Assembly: GCF_900176375.1 (NCBI RefSeq)
Contig: NZ_FWYF01000001.1
Span: forward strand, 1,560,449-1,624,448
Origin: Reichenbachiella faecimaris
Lineage (GTDB): Bacteria > Bacteroidota > Bacteroidia > Cytophagales > Cyclobacteriaceae
Length of the DNA stretch: 64,000 nt
Direction of reading: 5' to 3'
Of this stretch, positions 43,811 to 52,773 are shown piece after piece (position 1 is the stretch's first letter; each line of letters starts with the position of its first letter). The position numbers were made by a program, and so were the translations under genes. A model generated the notes under the pieces. That model worked only from the letters and a program-made list of their open reading frames with translations. It searched no databases and was not told where the DNA came from.

Positions 43811-45856
43811 TTAAAGACCCACTTTCAAGGAAGCATAAAAATTTCTGCCTGGACGCAAGACCCCACCCCAATCCAGGTGCTCGCGATAGCTTACGTCGAA
43901 TAAATTTTCTACCCCTAAAGAAAAACCCAACTTCAGCTTTTCCAGGTTCCAATCCTTACTGGCACGCAAGTGAATCAGTTGATAAGCAGGCGTAGCTATC
44001 TCTCCCGTATTTTCGCTGATTTGATTTTGGGCGATGGACCACTCTCCTTCTGCTTGTAGTTTAAATCCGCTGACTTGCCCTACAAGTGTCAGATTGTTTT
44101 TCAAGGGAGGAATCAGAGGCAAAGGTGTGCCATCTTTATCAGTGGCATAAATGGCCTTTACCGCATACAAGATTTGAAAGAATTTGGAAGCACTATACAA
44201 CACCTGAGTATCAAACCCTGTAAAAGTCACGCCATCCACATTTTCATACGCTTTTACCCCTTTGGCACCAATTGTCATGGCGTCCAAACTTTCATCCACA
44301 TAACCAATGATGTAGTCATTGAACCCATAGTGAAACGCGTTGACATTCAACTCCAGTTTGTCGAATGGCTGATATTTGATTGATCCTGTGAGTTGATAAA
44401 CGCTTTCTTTGTTGATTTCCGGATTGCCTAGATAATCATAGCCATCGAAATTGTTGTACAGATAAAATCCAAACATCTCAGAAACAGATGGCAATCGCTC
44501 GCCATAGTTTCCGCTTATTTCCGTGGAAAATGCTGGTGACCACTGATAACTCAAAGAGACTCCTGTATTGAGCACGAACTGATTGACCTGAAAATCGTCT
44601 TTATCATATCCAAATACAGCAAACTGTCCTTTGCCCATTTCACTATTCATTTGTGTGAAAGCTTGTTCAGCTCGCACATTGATTTGCGTAATCAGTTTTT
44701 CTGTGGTTTGCCACTGATCAGAAATAAAAAGACCAACATCCTGGCGATCTACATCTGGCCAAGTGAGCATGAACATGTCGCGCTCATTGGGGATGAACAT
44801 GGTCATTTCCGCATAAGCGTTAGTCGCGTACCCGTCCAGCTTGGCTTTGATGGCATGTTCACCATAAACCGCACTTCCTTGTGCATAGCCACCATACGTT
44901 TTGGTTTCGCCCGGCATGTCCATTCGTACGGGCACATCCTTTCTTTTGGAGTCATCCATCAAATGATCCACCACATTGGCATAAGCTTTAAACTCTACTT
45001 CCTTAATCCAATTTACTGGGTTGAACATCGTATAGCTCAAGGCTGCAATTTTTGCTTTAGCGAAAGCAACATCCATTGGCAAGCCAGGATAGCCAATATC
45101 TCTAGCATCATCCATAAGAAAATCGAAACCGATCAGTTTATTGCTCTCAACTCTATAAGCACCACTGAGTGAATAGTTTAGCTTCTGGTACCCAGAGTGA
45201 TAAACTTCATCACCACTACCATCAGTATAGTCCTGATAGTTTCTGTAGCTTCCATTCATACGAAGAGCTAATTTGTCCGTACCAAAACTTAAACTTGCGG
45301 ACTGACTCATCCCACTGGATACTGTTTCGTATCTAGAGTTGAGACTAGTACTCAACTCGGAGTTGAACTTGGGCCGCTTGAGTTTGAAGTTTACAGCTCC
45401 ACCTACCGTGCTACCATGCGCGCTTCCTCCACCTCCTTTTTCAATGGCTATGCTTTCCAGGTTGTTGGGTTCTACATAAGAAGACACTGGATCCATCTTA
45501 TCCGTACAGGCACCAAACATGCGCATGCCATCTATGGCCACATTGATCTGTCCACTACTCAGTCCATTGATTGTAGGCTCCCAAGCGTAATTACCACGAC
45601 GTACCATACTTATACTTGGTAGTCTCGACAGCACGTCTTCAGTACTATTGAGCGGATTGTTTTTGTAGAAACCAAAGGTGGCACTTTCTGCAGGGTTGCG
45701 ACTGTCGGACAATTCCAAATCATCCAGCCACACTTCCATTCCAATGTATGACTCGCTTTGTATAGAATCCAGCCAGGCATCCTGTGTAACCTGTGATTTA
45801 CCAATAAACGGTAAAAAAGCAACAATTAAAGTCGTATAAAATATATGCTTTAGCAT
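43811..45856 (-). CDS. OprC/NosA-like copper TonB-dependent outer-membrane receptor
   Basis: A 681-residue outer-membrane protein with a signal peptide at about 1-21. The plug contains GQINVAIDGMRMFGACTDKM followed by DPVSSYVEPNNLESI, which I recognise from the OprC/NosA copper receptors. Cys117 and Met121 form the CxxxM element, and VVDHLMDD supplies His298-x-Met300. Together these are the CxxxM and HxM ligands reported for copper binding in Pseudomonas OprC. The barrel ends in a hydrophobic VGL. The start is the ATG at 45856; a TTG six codons earlier is less likely and would sit in the hairpin. The neighbours (Met/His-rich lipoprotein, Cys-motif membrane protein) support a copper role. Confidence 0.87.
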   Translation of the reverse strand: MLKHIFYTTLIVAFLPFIGKSQVTQDAWLDSIQSESYIGMEVWLDDLELSDSRNPAESATFGFYKNNPLNSTEDVLSRLPSISMVRRGNYAWEPTINGLSSGQINVAIDGMRMFGACTDKMDPVSSYVEPNNLESIAIEKGGGGSAHGSTVGGAVNFKLKRPKFNSELSTSLNSRYETVSSGMSQSASLSFGTDKLALRMNGSYRNYQDYTDGSGDEVYHSGYQKLNYSLSGAYRVESNKLIGFDFLMDDARDIGYPGLPMDVAFAKAKIAALSYTMFNPVNWIKEVEFKAYANVVDHLMDDSKRKDVPVRMDMPGETKTYGGYAQGSAVYGEHAIKAKLDGYATNAYAEMTMFIPNERDMFMLTWPDVDRQDVGLFISDQWQTTEKLITQINVRAEQAFTQMNSEMGKGQFAVFGYDKDDFQVNQFVLNTGVSLSYQWSPAFSTEISGNYGERLPSVSEMFGFYLYNNFDGYDYLGNPEINKESVYQLTGSIKYQPFDKLELNVNAFHYGFNDYIIGYVDESLDAMTIGAKGVKAYENVDGVTFTGFDTQVLYSASKFFQILYAVKAIYATDKDGTPLPLIPPLKNNLTLVGQVSGFKLQAEGEWSIAQNQISENTGEIATPAYQLIHLRASKDWNLEKLKLGFSLGVENLFDVSYREHLDWGGVLRPGRNFYASLKVGL

Positions 45857-45864
45857 AATTAAGA

Positions 45865-45893
45865 AATCCTTCAAGGCTGTGCCTTGAAGGATT
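45865..45893 (-). promoter_or_regulatory. Perfect 13-bp intercistronic hairpin just before the copper receptor
   Basis: AATCCTTCAAGGC (45865-45877) and GCCTTGAAGGATT (45881-45893) are exact complements with a 3-base loop. The stem fills most of the 45-base gap between the lipoprotein stop and the receptor start, ending 8 bases before the ATG. There is only a weak T-rich stretch (TTTCTT) after it. It could be an attenuator, an RNA-processing or stability element, or a block to ribosome loading. Confidence 0.6.
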
Positions 45894-45901
45894 CATTAAG
45901 T

Positions 45902-46708
45902 TTATAACTCGATCGTAAATGAGTCGTCCAATATCAATTCGTCACCATCCATCACCGTAATATAAATCGTCCATTCTCCCGTCATAGTGAAATTGACTAT
46001 TCCCTTGTAGTGACCATTTTCAGCATGCACAGGGTTTACATTGTGTGGTGACCCATGATCCATGGCATCCATCCAAGGCTTGATCTCAATGGTCAAATCC
46101 TCCACTGCTGGCCAGCTCATCATCGTCTCACGCTTGTGAATAGTAAACTCGATTTCGTTACTGTCTACGGCAAAATCAGGATTGTCAATCATGGTAATAA
46201 AGTAGCCTACCTCATTGCTAGTTGCAGATTTTAGCCTCGTCAATTCAGGAGCTGTCACGGTTACAGGAAGAGAAACCTCTCCTTGAAATTCAGAATCCAT
46301 TTCATTAATGCTTACATTCAAAGTCCAATCTCCCATGGCAGAAGGCATTAAAAACACTGTAGCAAAGGTTTGTAACATTTCCTTGCTAGCGTCATGCTCA
46401 TCAGATTCAAAAGGCGCACTATGCATCATGTCCATTTCGAACATGTCCATCATAGGAGTGATACTCAAATGTGAATGGCTCAACCATTCGCCGTCATTCG
46501 TGTATAGACCCAAAGAAAATTCATTATATCCTACTTCTAAGGTTTCATTCTCACCTATGAACATCACCACTTTAAAATCTGAATCAGGAACTGCTATGGA
46601 AGCTACTTCAATCATTCCCTCAGAAGGGTTCATGTCGTCATTGTCATCCGAACATGCTTGTGCAATGGCTAAAACTGCTATAAATAATATTTTATGTAAA
46701 TTTTTCAT
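45902..46708 (-). CDS. Met/His-rich lipoprotein, putative copper-binding partner
   Basis: A 268-residue lipoprotein whose signal peptide ends IAVLAIAQAC (Cys19), followed by SDDNDD, an acidic stretch that resembles the Bacteroidota surface-export signal. The mature part has Met/His clusters typical of copper proteins: SHSHLSITPMMDMFEMDMMH and KPWMDAMDHGSPH. Its second half resembles YtkA/FixH-type beta-sandwich domains (HAENGHYKGIVNFTMTGEWT). The start at 46708 is preferred over an upstream in-frame start because it gives the clean lipoprotein signal. It is the middle gene of the presumed copper operon. Copper delivery to the receptor or sensing are both possible. Confidence 0.75.
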   Translation of the reverse strand: MKNLHKILFIAVLAIAQACSDDNDDMNPSEGMIEVASIAVPDSDFKVVMFIGENETLEVGYNEFSLGLYTNDGEWLSHSHLSITPMMDMFEMDMMHSAPFESDEHDASKEMLQTFATVFLMPSAMGDWTLNVSINEMDSEFQGEVSLPVTVTAPELTRLKSATSNEVGYFITMIDNPDFAVDSNEIEFTIHKRETMMSWPAVEDLTIEIKPWMDAMDHGSPHNVNPVHAENGHYKGIVNFTMTGEWTIYITVMDGDELILDDSFTIEL

Positions 46709-46863
46709 CGTTTGAAATATTGTGACCTGGGCTCCAGAACCCATTTAAGTCATTAGTTTTAAATAATTAAAGACTCACGCTCTTGTACAAAGCGTAAATA
46801 CTGAATTTCCCTATTCGGAAAATGAAATATTAATTAATTATTTGGTTGTCTTCTAAGACAATC

Positions 46864-47238
46864 TCAAACGATAGGTGGGTGAAAAATACCCGCTAGATAA
46901 CCTGTATGGGTATTAGGGTCAGCTGAGCTGATTATGGAAATAAAACCAGAATTGTTAAAGGCAAATTTAGAAGCGGCATGTAAACTCATGACTTCAATCT
47001 TGCTCAGTTGAGTCAACTGTTTGGCTTTGTGCTGTCGGCTGTCGTTCATTTGTTTTTTGAGTTTAGTCATCAAAAAACACTTTCCCTGGCATTCCAATTC
47101 TGGTCTATCCTGATTTTCACAGAGATAGGCAGCTATGTAATCCCTGTTCATGGCAAAGTCCACAACCGTCCAAGTGCACAAGATGGGCTTGTACATCATG
47201 ACCGAAATGAGCAATATAGAGATCAACCGCAAAGGCAT
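46864..47238 (-). CDS. Small membrane protein with CxnCxxxC motif, first gene of copper operon
   Basis: A 124-residue protein with one N-terminal hydrophobic helix (LISILLISVMMYKPILCTW) followed by AYLCENQDRPELECQGKCFL. I recall this LCEN...PxLxCxGKC signature from small unknown proteins beside copper-type TonB receptors in Bacteroidota; that association is from memory. The cysteines could bind a metal. An exact TACATTTG promoter box lies only 4 bases before the ATG, so transcription might start at or near the start codon (leaderless) or translation may start later. No enzyme motif is present. Confidence 0.65.
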   Translation of the reverse strand: MPLRLISILLISVMMYKPILCTWTVVDFAMNRDYIAAYLCENQDRPELECQGKCFLMTKLKKQMNDSRQHKAKQLTQLSKIEVMSLHAASKFAFNNSGFISIISSADPNTHTGYLAGIFHPPIV

Positions 47239-47352
47239 GTGGCAAATGTAGTGAAGCCTACAATTTATTTTATGATCAAAGTCATAGTTTTAAATGAAAT
47301 TGGTCGTGAATGACTAAATGACTAGATTCACGATGGTTTTAAAATAAGCAAA

Positions 47353-47847
47353 ATGACATTATCCCCTTTACAAGAACGATACAGAAAGCGTATGCTGAAC
47401 GTCTGGCTATTTAGGCTGTTTCTGCTATTTAAAATTCCGCTGGGCTGGGCTTCTGGCATGAAGGTAATCGAGCTTGAATCCGATCATGCTACTACAACTG
47501 TGGCTCATCGCTGGTTGAATCAAAACCCATTTCGATCCATGTACTTTGCTGTGATGGCTATGGCTGCGGAATTATCCACGGGAGCGATTGCCCTCATGGC
47601 CATTGAAGGTGTCAAACCGAGCATTGCCTCTATCATCGTGGGCATGGATGGTGAGTTTTTAAAAAGAGCTACTACCAGAGTCAAGTTCACTTGCGCCGAC
47701 GGGGATAAAGTCTTTGGTGCCGTTGAAAAATGTATGGATTCTGGAGAATCAGAAACTGTAAAACTCCGAACAGAAGGCAAAACCGCAGACGGCACCATTG
47801 TAGCCGTCTTTCATTTCACTTGGTCATTCAAGCAGCGTAAAACCTAG
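47353..47847 (+). CDS. DUF4442 hotdog-fold protein (thioesterase-like)
   Basis: A 164-residue protein of the DUF4442 family, related to PaaI-type acyl-CoA thioesterases. Typical features are WLNQNPFRSMYFAVMAMAAE and LSTGAIALMAIEG, the helix region of the hotdog fold that usually carries the active-site acidic residue (Glu in AAELSTG). The substrate is unknown. It ends in a CTAG palindrome in which the stop codons of this gene and the convergent one overlap. Confidence 0.82.
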   Translation: MTLSPLQERYRKRMLNVWLFRLFLLFKIPLGWASGMKVIELESDHATTTVAHRWLNQNPFRSMYFAVMAMAAELSTGAIALMAIEGVKPSIASIIVGMDGEFLKRATTRVKFTCADGDKVFGAVEKCMDSGESETVKLRTEGKTADGTIVAVFHFTWSFKQRKT

Positions 47848-49376
47848 TTAAAAAGGTCTCCCAAGTCTCCTGTATAGTCTTCTATCAGTCCGATTACATC
47901 GTTCACGAAGTCTTCGAAGTAATTTAGGCCGTCTTCTCTGCTCTCATCCTTAAAAATTAGATAGACGGTTTCGTCCGTTTCGCTATACTCTACATCGGCT
48001 ATTTTGAAACCATTTACATACAAATCCAAATCAACTAAGTCATTAATCTGTTCCTCAGTAGGATCTGTCAATGATAATAAAGGTGCCAAATCTGAGGCGG
48101 TTTTAATAGATAGATGTCCCAAATACACTTCTGCCGTCAATGACTCAATGTCTTCTTCAAAGATGATATTTTCAAAGTCATCGTGAGCCAATTCTACCTC
48201 AGCTATGACACCATAACTGCATCCCTCTGCATTTGACACATCCAGATGAAGCGAATATTGATTAGCAACTGGACTCTCCAATACAACATGAAAAGTGGTA
48301 GGTTTGACAAACAATTCTACATCTGCTTTACTGGGTACTGGCAAATCTCCAGTACCGTATGTTACTTCATTGATACGAATAGCCATCAGTTCAACATCAT
48401 CCACCTGTAGGCTCAAACTCGCTGAAGTCGGAAGGTTATAAACCTCTTCCCCAATTGTAACGTCATCCTCAGCATAATCTTCCAAAATGATACTTGTGTT
48501 GTTACTGCTGACCCCTTGTGCTGATGGGAATTGCAGCTCAAGCCTTGTGGTAGAAGAAGAATTTTTTGTCCATGAGCTGTCTGATTTAGAAAAGGCATAA
48601 ACTCCTCCAATCTCGTCTAGGTAAAGTCCAATGCTGCTTTTTTCCTCTAAATTTTCGAATAGATCCATGCTTAAATTTTCCACCAAAGCATCAACCCACG
48701 TCACTTCTCCAGGTTCTCCTCCCGAGAAGGATAATAAGTCTTCCATTATCAAATCAATTCCTTCGCCATTTTTTAAATTTCTGATGCAATTGAAAGTTTG
48801 ATCCAAGGCACTTGTAATATGAGTTTTGTCTTCTGTTGTTGAGGTTTCGTCACACACGTCACCCATACCATCGTCATCAAAATCAGCCTGATCCTCGTTA
48901 GGTGTTTCTGGACAATTGTCTAAATAGTTTGGGATACCATCTTCATCATCGTCTCCTTCACAGACATCACCAATACCATCTTCATTGGCATCCGCCTGGT
49001 CAGGATTCGGAGTATCTGGACAGTTGTCTTCATAATCTATAACCCCATCTTCATCTGTATCACCTTCACATACATCACCTATTCCATCTTCATTGCCGTC
49101 TTTCTGATCTGGATTGGCAACGGAAGGGCAATTATCTATATCATCAATGACACCATCCTTATCGATATCAGTTTCACAGGCATCACCAATTCCATCTTCA
49201 TCAGCATCTTCCTGATTTGGGTTTGAAATATTTGGACACAAATCCACGGCGTTTTCGATTCCATCCCCATCATCATCTGGTGGATTATCTTCTTCAAGTA
49301 TACAGGATTGGACGAATAACGTAAGGCAAATGACATAAATGCCCTTACGCCAGGAGAGTTTAGTGGAGTGCTTCAT
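47844..49376 (-). CDS. Thrombospondin type 3 repeat lipoprotein
   Basis: A 510-residue lipoprotein with a signal peptide ending LTLFVQSC (Cys27), then ILEEDNPPDDD, acidic as in surface-exported lipoproteins. Residues about 35-180 contain four or five calcium-binding thrombospondin type 3 repeats, for example DEDGVIDYEDNCPDTPNPDQ. The C-terminal 320 residues are not recognised; they are acidic and beta-rich. The repeats need calcium to fold and often act as stiff stalks, so the C-terminal domain is probably displayed at the cell surface. Confidence 0.85.
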   Translation of the reverse strand: MKHSTKLSWRKGIYVICLTLFVQSCILEEDNPPDDDGDGIENAVDLCPNISNPNQEDADEDGIGDACETDIDKDGVIDDIDNCPSVANPDQKDGNEDGIGDVCEGDTDEDGVIDYEDNCPDTPNPDQADANEDGIGDVCEGDDDEDGIPNYLDNCPETPNEDQADFDDDGMGDVCDETSTTEDKTHITSALDQTFNCIRNLKNGEGIDLIMEDLLSFSGGEPGEVTWVDALVENLSMDLFENLEEKSSIGLYLDEIGGVYAFSKSDSSWTKNSSSTTRLELQFPSAQGVSSNNTSIILEDYAEDDVTIGEEVYNLPTSASLSLQVDDVELMAIRINEVTYGTGDLPVPSKADVELFVKPTTFHVVLESPVANQYSLHLDVSNAEGCSYGVIAEVELAHDDFENIIFEEDIESLTAEVYLGHLSIKTASDLAPLLSLTDPTEEQINDLVDLDLYVNGFKIADVEYSETDETVYLIFKDESREDGLNYFEDFVNDVIGLIEDYTGDLGDLFN

Positions 49377-49388
49377 TGTTTCTTTCTT

Positions 49389-49412
49389 TATAGAGCCTCT
49401 AGTGGCTCTATA
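49389..49412 (-). promoter_or_regulatory. Leader hairpin upstream of the thrombospondin-repeat gene
   Basis: TATAGAGCC (49389-49397) and GGCTCTATA (49404-49412) form a 9-bp stem with a 6-base loop, 12 bases before the start codon. No U-run follows, so it is not a canonical terminator for the upstream BrkB gene. Confidence 0.4.
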
Positions 49413-49453
49413 AATATAACTATTTCAACAATAAATTATATTATAAGAAAAGA

Positions 49454-50782
49454 CTAAATATCCTTCAACAGCTTGTTTCCTTTGGATTTATCCAAATCAG
49501 TACTCAATTGATTTAGTAATTGCTCTATGGTTCCAATGACTTTTACTTTCGATTTATGGAGTCGTTTATCTCCATCATCACCCAGTCTTTTGAAGACAAG
49601 ATTAATGTCAATTTGATTGATATCCAGAGCAGGTAGGTAAATGTAATTGATGCCCTTATCACTCAAGCTTCGCACCAAAATTCCTGCAGCCACAAGCCTA
49701 TTCACTGCATTGCTTACAAATCTATGTGGGATATGTAGTTTGATAGACAACTTTCGTTTGGTCCAAGGTTCCTCATCTTTTTCGAAAGCTTTCACCACGG
49801 CATGCACTATCAAAAGCGCGATTTTGTTCTTTTCAGCCATACTAAATTTGACGTCTGTTTCATCAGGAATGTATTCATCTACTTTTTGAATGGCGTAAGA
49901 CAACTCCCCACCTATACAAACGATTACCCAACTCAACTGACAAAATATAAAGAACAAGGGGAGCACGGCTAAACCTCCATAAACGGCACCATAGTTGCCC
50001 ATCAGGAATGAAAAAGTGATAAATCCTTTTTGCACTAATTGGAACATCGTGCCAGCAATGACACCAGCAATCAGGCCGTTACCAAATTTCACTTTTGTAT
50101 TAGGCATGATCACATAGATCATGGTAAACAAAAGCCATATCAGCACATAGGACGACAACTGAACGAAAAAAGCAGCCACGGGAGTCACCAACGCTTCCAT
50201 TTCTCCATTTTGGCCAATCACTCTCAATTGATTCTGCACGAAAATAGTGACACCACTAGATAGAATAATCAGGATTGGAGAGATGACAAGCAAGGCCAGA
50301 TAGTCGGTAAATTTTCTAATGAGAATTCGTCCCTTTTGCTTGCCCCAAATACTATTGAATACCACTTCAATATTATTCAAGAGCTTCATCACTGTAAAGA
50401 AAAGTACGACTATGGATACTCCAATAATTACACCTCCTTTGGCATTAGCCAGCAAATTGTGAGCGAAATCAAAAATAGTTTCTTTCACCACTTCCTGACC
50501 TAGGAACATGTTATCCAGTTCCTTTCTGATCAGGTTTTCAATGCCAAATCCTTTGGATATCCCAAAAATCATAGCCACTAAAGGGACAATAGAGAGAATG
50601 GTCAGGTATGTCAGCGCTGAAGCCTGAAGTACAATTTTGTCCTTTTTAAATTCTTTGGCCGTAATGACCAAAATCTTCACGATTTTAAGTCTAAAACCTT
50701 TCCAACCTTCCGTTTCAGTGGTTTTCCAGATTTCGCTCTTAATAAATTCAGCTGCTTCCTTGGTCTTTGCTACTACCTTCAT
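49454..50782 (-). CDS. YihY/BrkB family membrane protein with C-terminal winged-helix-like domain
   Basis: A 442-residue protein. Residues 25-310 contain the six-helix YihY/BrkB core, with ILQASALTYLTILSIVPLVA and GGLAVLPLFFIFCQLSWVIV. The function of this core is unsettled; the old ribonuclease BN assignment is not supported. Residues after about 320 form a soluble region with a winged-helix pattern (TKRKLSIKLHIPHRFVSNAV) that could bind DNA or sense a ligand. It lies 7 bases after the Ppx/GppA gene stop and is probably in the same operon. Confidence 0.87.
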   Translation of the reverse strand: MKVVAKTKEAAEFIKSEIWKTTETEGWKGFRLKIVKILVITAKEFKKDKIVLQASALTYLTILSIVPLVAMIFGISKGFGIENLIRKELDNMFLGQEVVKETIFDFAHNLLANAKGGVIIGVSIVVLFFTVMKLLNNIEVVFNSIWGKQKGRILIRKFTDYLALLVISPILIILSSGVTIFVQNQLRVIGQNGEMEALVTPVAAFFVQLSSYVLIWLLFTMIYVIMPNTKVKFGNGLIAGVIAGTMFQLVQKGFITFSFLMGNYGAVYGGLAVLPLFFIFCQLSWVIVCIGGELSYAIQKVDEYIPDETDVKFSMAEKNKIALLIVHAVVKAFEKDEEPWTKRKLSIKLHIPHRFVSNAVNRLVAAGILVRSLSDKGINYIYLPALDINQIDINLVFKRLGDDGDKRLHKSKVKVIGTIEQLLNQLSTDLDKSKGNKLLKDI

Positions 50783-50789
50783 CCAATCC

Positions 50790-51680
50790 CTAAAATACTT
50801 GTTTGTTTAAGACATTCTTGTCATAAAGATAGCTGATAATGCCATCCTTAAGTCCAACGTCTGGTACCATGATCTTGCGGGCTCCTGCTTTTTTCATGAT
50901 AGTGATGTAGATCTCTGAAGCTGGAATAATTACGTCAGCACGGTCTTCATTCAGCTGAAGGTTGACCACGCGCTCTTCGTAAGGCATATTTTTTAGTATC
51001 TCAAGTTCTTGTTCCAGCTTAGGAAGACCAATATACTTACCCTTTTCCTTATTGGTTAGTTCGTAAAGCTTTCGGATGTTTCCACCCGTCCCAATAGCGA
51101 TCAAATGACCCACTTTACCCTTATGATCCAAAATCCATTGAAGCATTTCATCCCAGGTCTCTGCCCTTTCCGAGTGTTTTAGCATTCTTACAGTACCCAG
51201 GGGAAAAGACCTGGACACTACCTTCTGGTCACCATGATAAAGTGTCAACTCCGTACTGCCACCACCCACATCTATGTGCAAATATTGTTCGTCTGATTGA
51301 AGACTGAAGGCAATTACCCTATTGATCAATTCAGCCTCCATATCACCACTAATGATATTTATATCCAAATCGCAGGCTGCTTTTACGGCTTGTACAAGTG
51401 CATTGCCATTTTCAGCTTCGCGCATAGCAGAAGTGGCACAGGCATAATATTCATCAACTTTGTATAAATCAATCATGTTCTTGAAAGCTTGCATGAGTTT
51501 GACAAACTCACGAAACTTCTCATCTCCGATTTGACTCTTCTCAAATACATCCGAACCCAAGCGCAATGGGAAACGAATATATTGAAGTTTCTTAAAGATG
51601 GTCACTCCATCATAGGTGATCGGTCGATTGATTTGAAGTCTTACGGCGTTCGAACCTATGTCAATAGCTGCAAATATCAT
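50790..51680 (-). CDS. Ppx/GppA-family exopolyphosphatase or guanosine pentaphosphatase
   Basis: A 296-residue protein with the ASKHA-fold signatures FAAIDIGSNAVRLQI at the N-terminus and YLHIDVGGGSTELTLYHG in the middle. It is the short form without the C-terminal HD-like domains of E. coli Ppx. It hydrolyses polyphosphate or pppGpp in related enzymes; which one applies here cannot be decided. It directly follows prfB (stop and start adjacent). Confidence 0.9.
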   Translation of the reverse strand: MIFAAIDIGSNAVRLQINRPITYDGVTIFKKLQYIRFPLRLGSDVFEKSQIGDEKFREFVKLMQAFKNMIDLYKVDEYYACATSAMREAENGNALVQAVKAACDLDINIISGDMEAELINRVIAFSLQSDEQYLHIDVGGGSTELTLYHGDQKVVSRSFPLGTVRMLKHSERAETWDEMLQWILDHKGKVGHLIAIGTGGNIRKLYELTNKEKGKYIGLPKLEQELEILKNMPYEERVVNLQLNEDRADVIIPASEIYITIMKKAGARKIMVPDVGLKDGIISYLYDKNVLNKQVF

Positions 51681-52773
51681 TTAGTTGGTTTCTAGACCCT
51701 GTCCCATTAAAAAGGCTTTGATGTAGTCCTCCAAATCACCATCCAACACATTCTGCACATCTGTTCGCTCTACTCCAGTCCGAGCATCCTTAATCAATTT
51801 GTAAGGGTGTAATACGTAATTTCTTATTTGACTTCCAAAGTCGATTTTCATTTTGTTGCTTTCCACTTCATCGCGTTTCTCATTCCGCTTATCTACTTCA
51901 ATTTGATAAAGGCGGGATTTAAGCATTTTCATGGCATGTTCCTTATTGGCTAGCTGTGATCGCTCAATGGAACAGACAATCACTATACCTGATGGCTTGT
52001 GGGTCAATTGTACTTTAGTTTCAACCTTATTCACATTCTGACCACCAGCACCACCAGATCTGGAAGTTTGCCATTCAATGTCTCCTTGATTGATCTCTAT
52101 CTCTATGGAATCATCTACAATAGGATAGACATAAACCGAAACAAATGAGGTATGTCTTCTGCCACCCGAATCGAACGGTGAAATTCTTACCAATCTATGC
52201 ACGCCAATCTCCGACTTCAAATATCCATAACCAAACTGGCCATCGAATTCTAAAGTAGCCGATTTTACGCCTGCTGTTTCACCCGCCTGATAGTTAAGCT
52301 GCTTTACGGCATAACCATTCTTCTCGCCCCACATGATATACATTCGCATCAGCATAGAAGCCCAGTCCATACTTTCAGTTCCCCCAGCTCCAGGGTTGAT
52401 CTCCATTACAGCGCCTAGCTGGTCTTCTTCACCACTTAGCATGCGTTTGAATTCCAGCTCTTCTAACACCACCATGAACTTTTTGTACTCGGCGTCGACC
52501 TCCGTCATTTCTACTTCATCTGCTTCGTAGAATTCATACAGTGTGTCAAGATCCTCGCACATGGAATTCACCTTTTCAAAACCGTCTGTCCATATTTTTT
52601 TGGCTTTGATTTGCTTGAGCATGGCTTCAGCTTGTTTGGGGTCATCCCAAAAATCAGCTTGAGTAGTAATAGATTCTTCCTCTTCTACTTCCTTTACTTT
52701 AATATCGTAGTCAAAGATAGCCCCGGAGATCACTCACTCGGGCCTTTGCTTCTTTCAATTGATCTGATGTCAT
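51681..52773 (-). CDS. prfB: Peptide chain release factor 2 (programmed +1 frameshift)
   Basis: Release factor for UGA and UAA stop codons, 363 residues as join(51681..52712,52714..52773). The first 20 codons start at ATG 52773 ([20 protein letters not shown]) and reach TGA at 52713-52711. A +1 shift on CTT-TGA continues as [13 protein letters not shown]. The stop-codon recognition tripeptide SPF ([11 protein letters not shown]) and the catalytic [10 protein letters not shown] are present. The GTG at 52733, which opens the second frame, is not the true start. Expression is autoregulated, because scarce RF2 favours the shift. Confidence 0.95.
52711..52725 (-). promoter_or_regulatory. prfB programmed +1 frameshift site
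   Basis: Minus strand CGG-GGC-TAT-CTT-TGA-C: the slippery CTT, an in-frame UGA and a following C match the classical RF2 site. The usual AGGGGG Shine-Dalgarno-like stimulator upstream is replaced by the weaker CCGGGGC. Confidence 0.93.

Noticed and set aside
41954-45172. Long plus-strand ORFs opposite the M3 peptidase and the copper receptor (for example 41954-42340 and 44651-45172).
   Set aside because: They are antisense shadows of well-supported genes with no recognisable domains, and their sequences mirror the codon pattern of the real genes.
46846-46861. TTGTCTTCTAAGACAA palindrome after the small copper-operon gene.
   Set aside because: Short, with an unrealistically tight 2-base loop and no T-run; weak evidence for any role.
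51681-52733. prfB as a single continuous frame from GTG 52733.
   Set aside because: The residues before DYDIKV do not match RF2, while the short upstream frame from ATG 52773 matches the family and ends in the classical CTT-TGA-C site.
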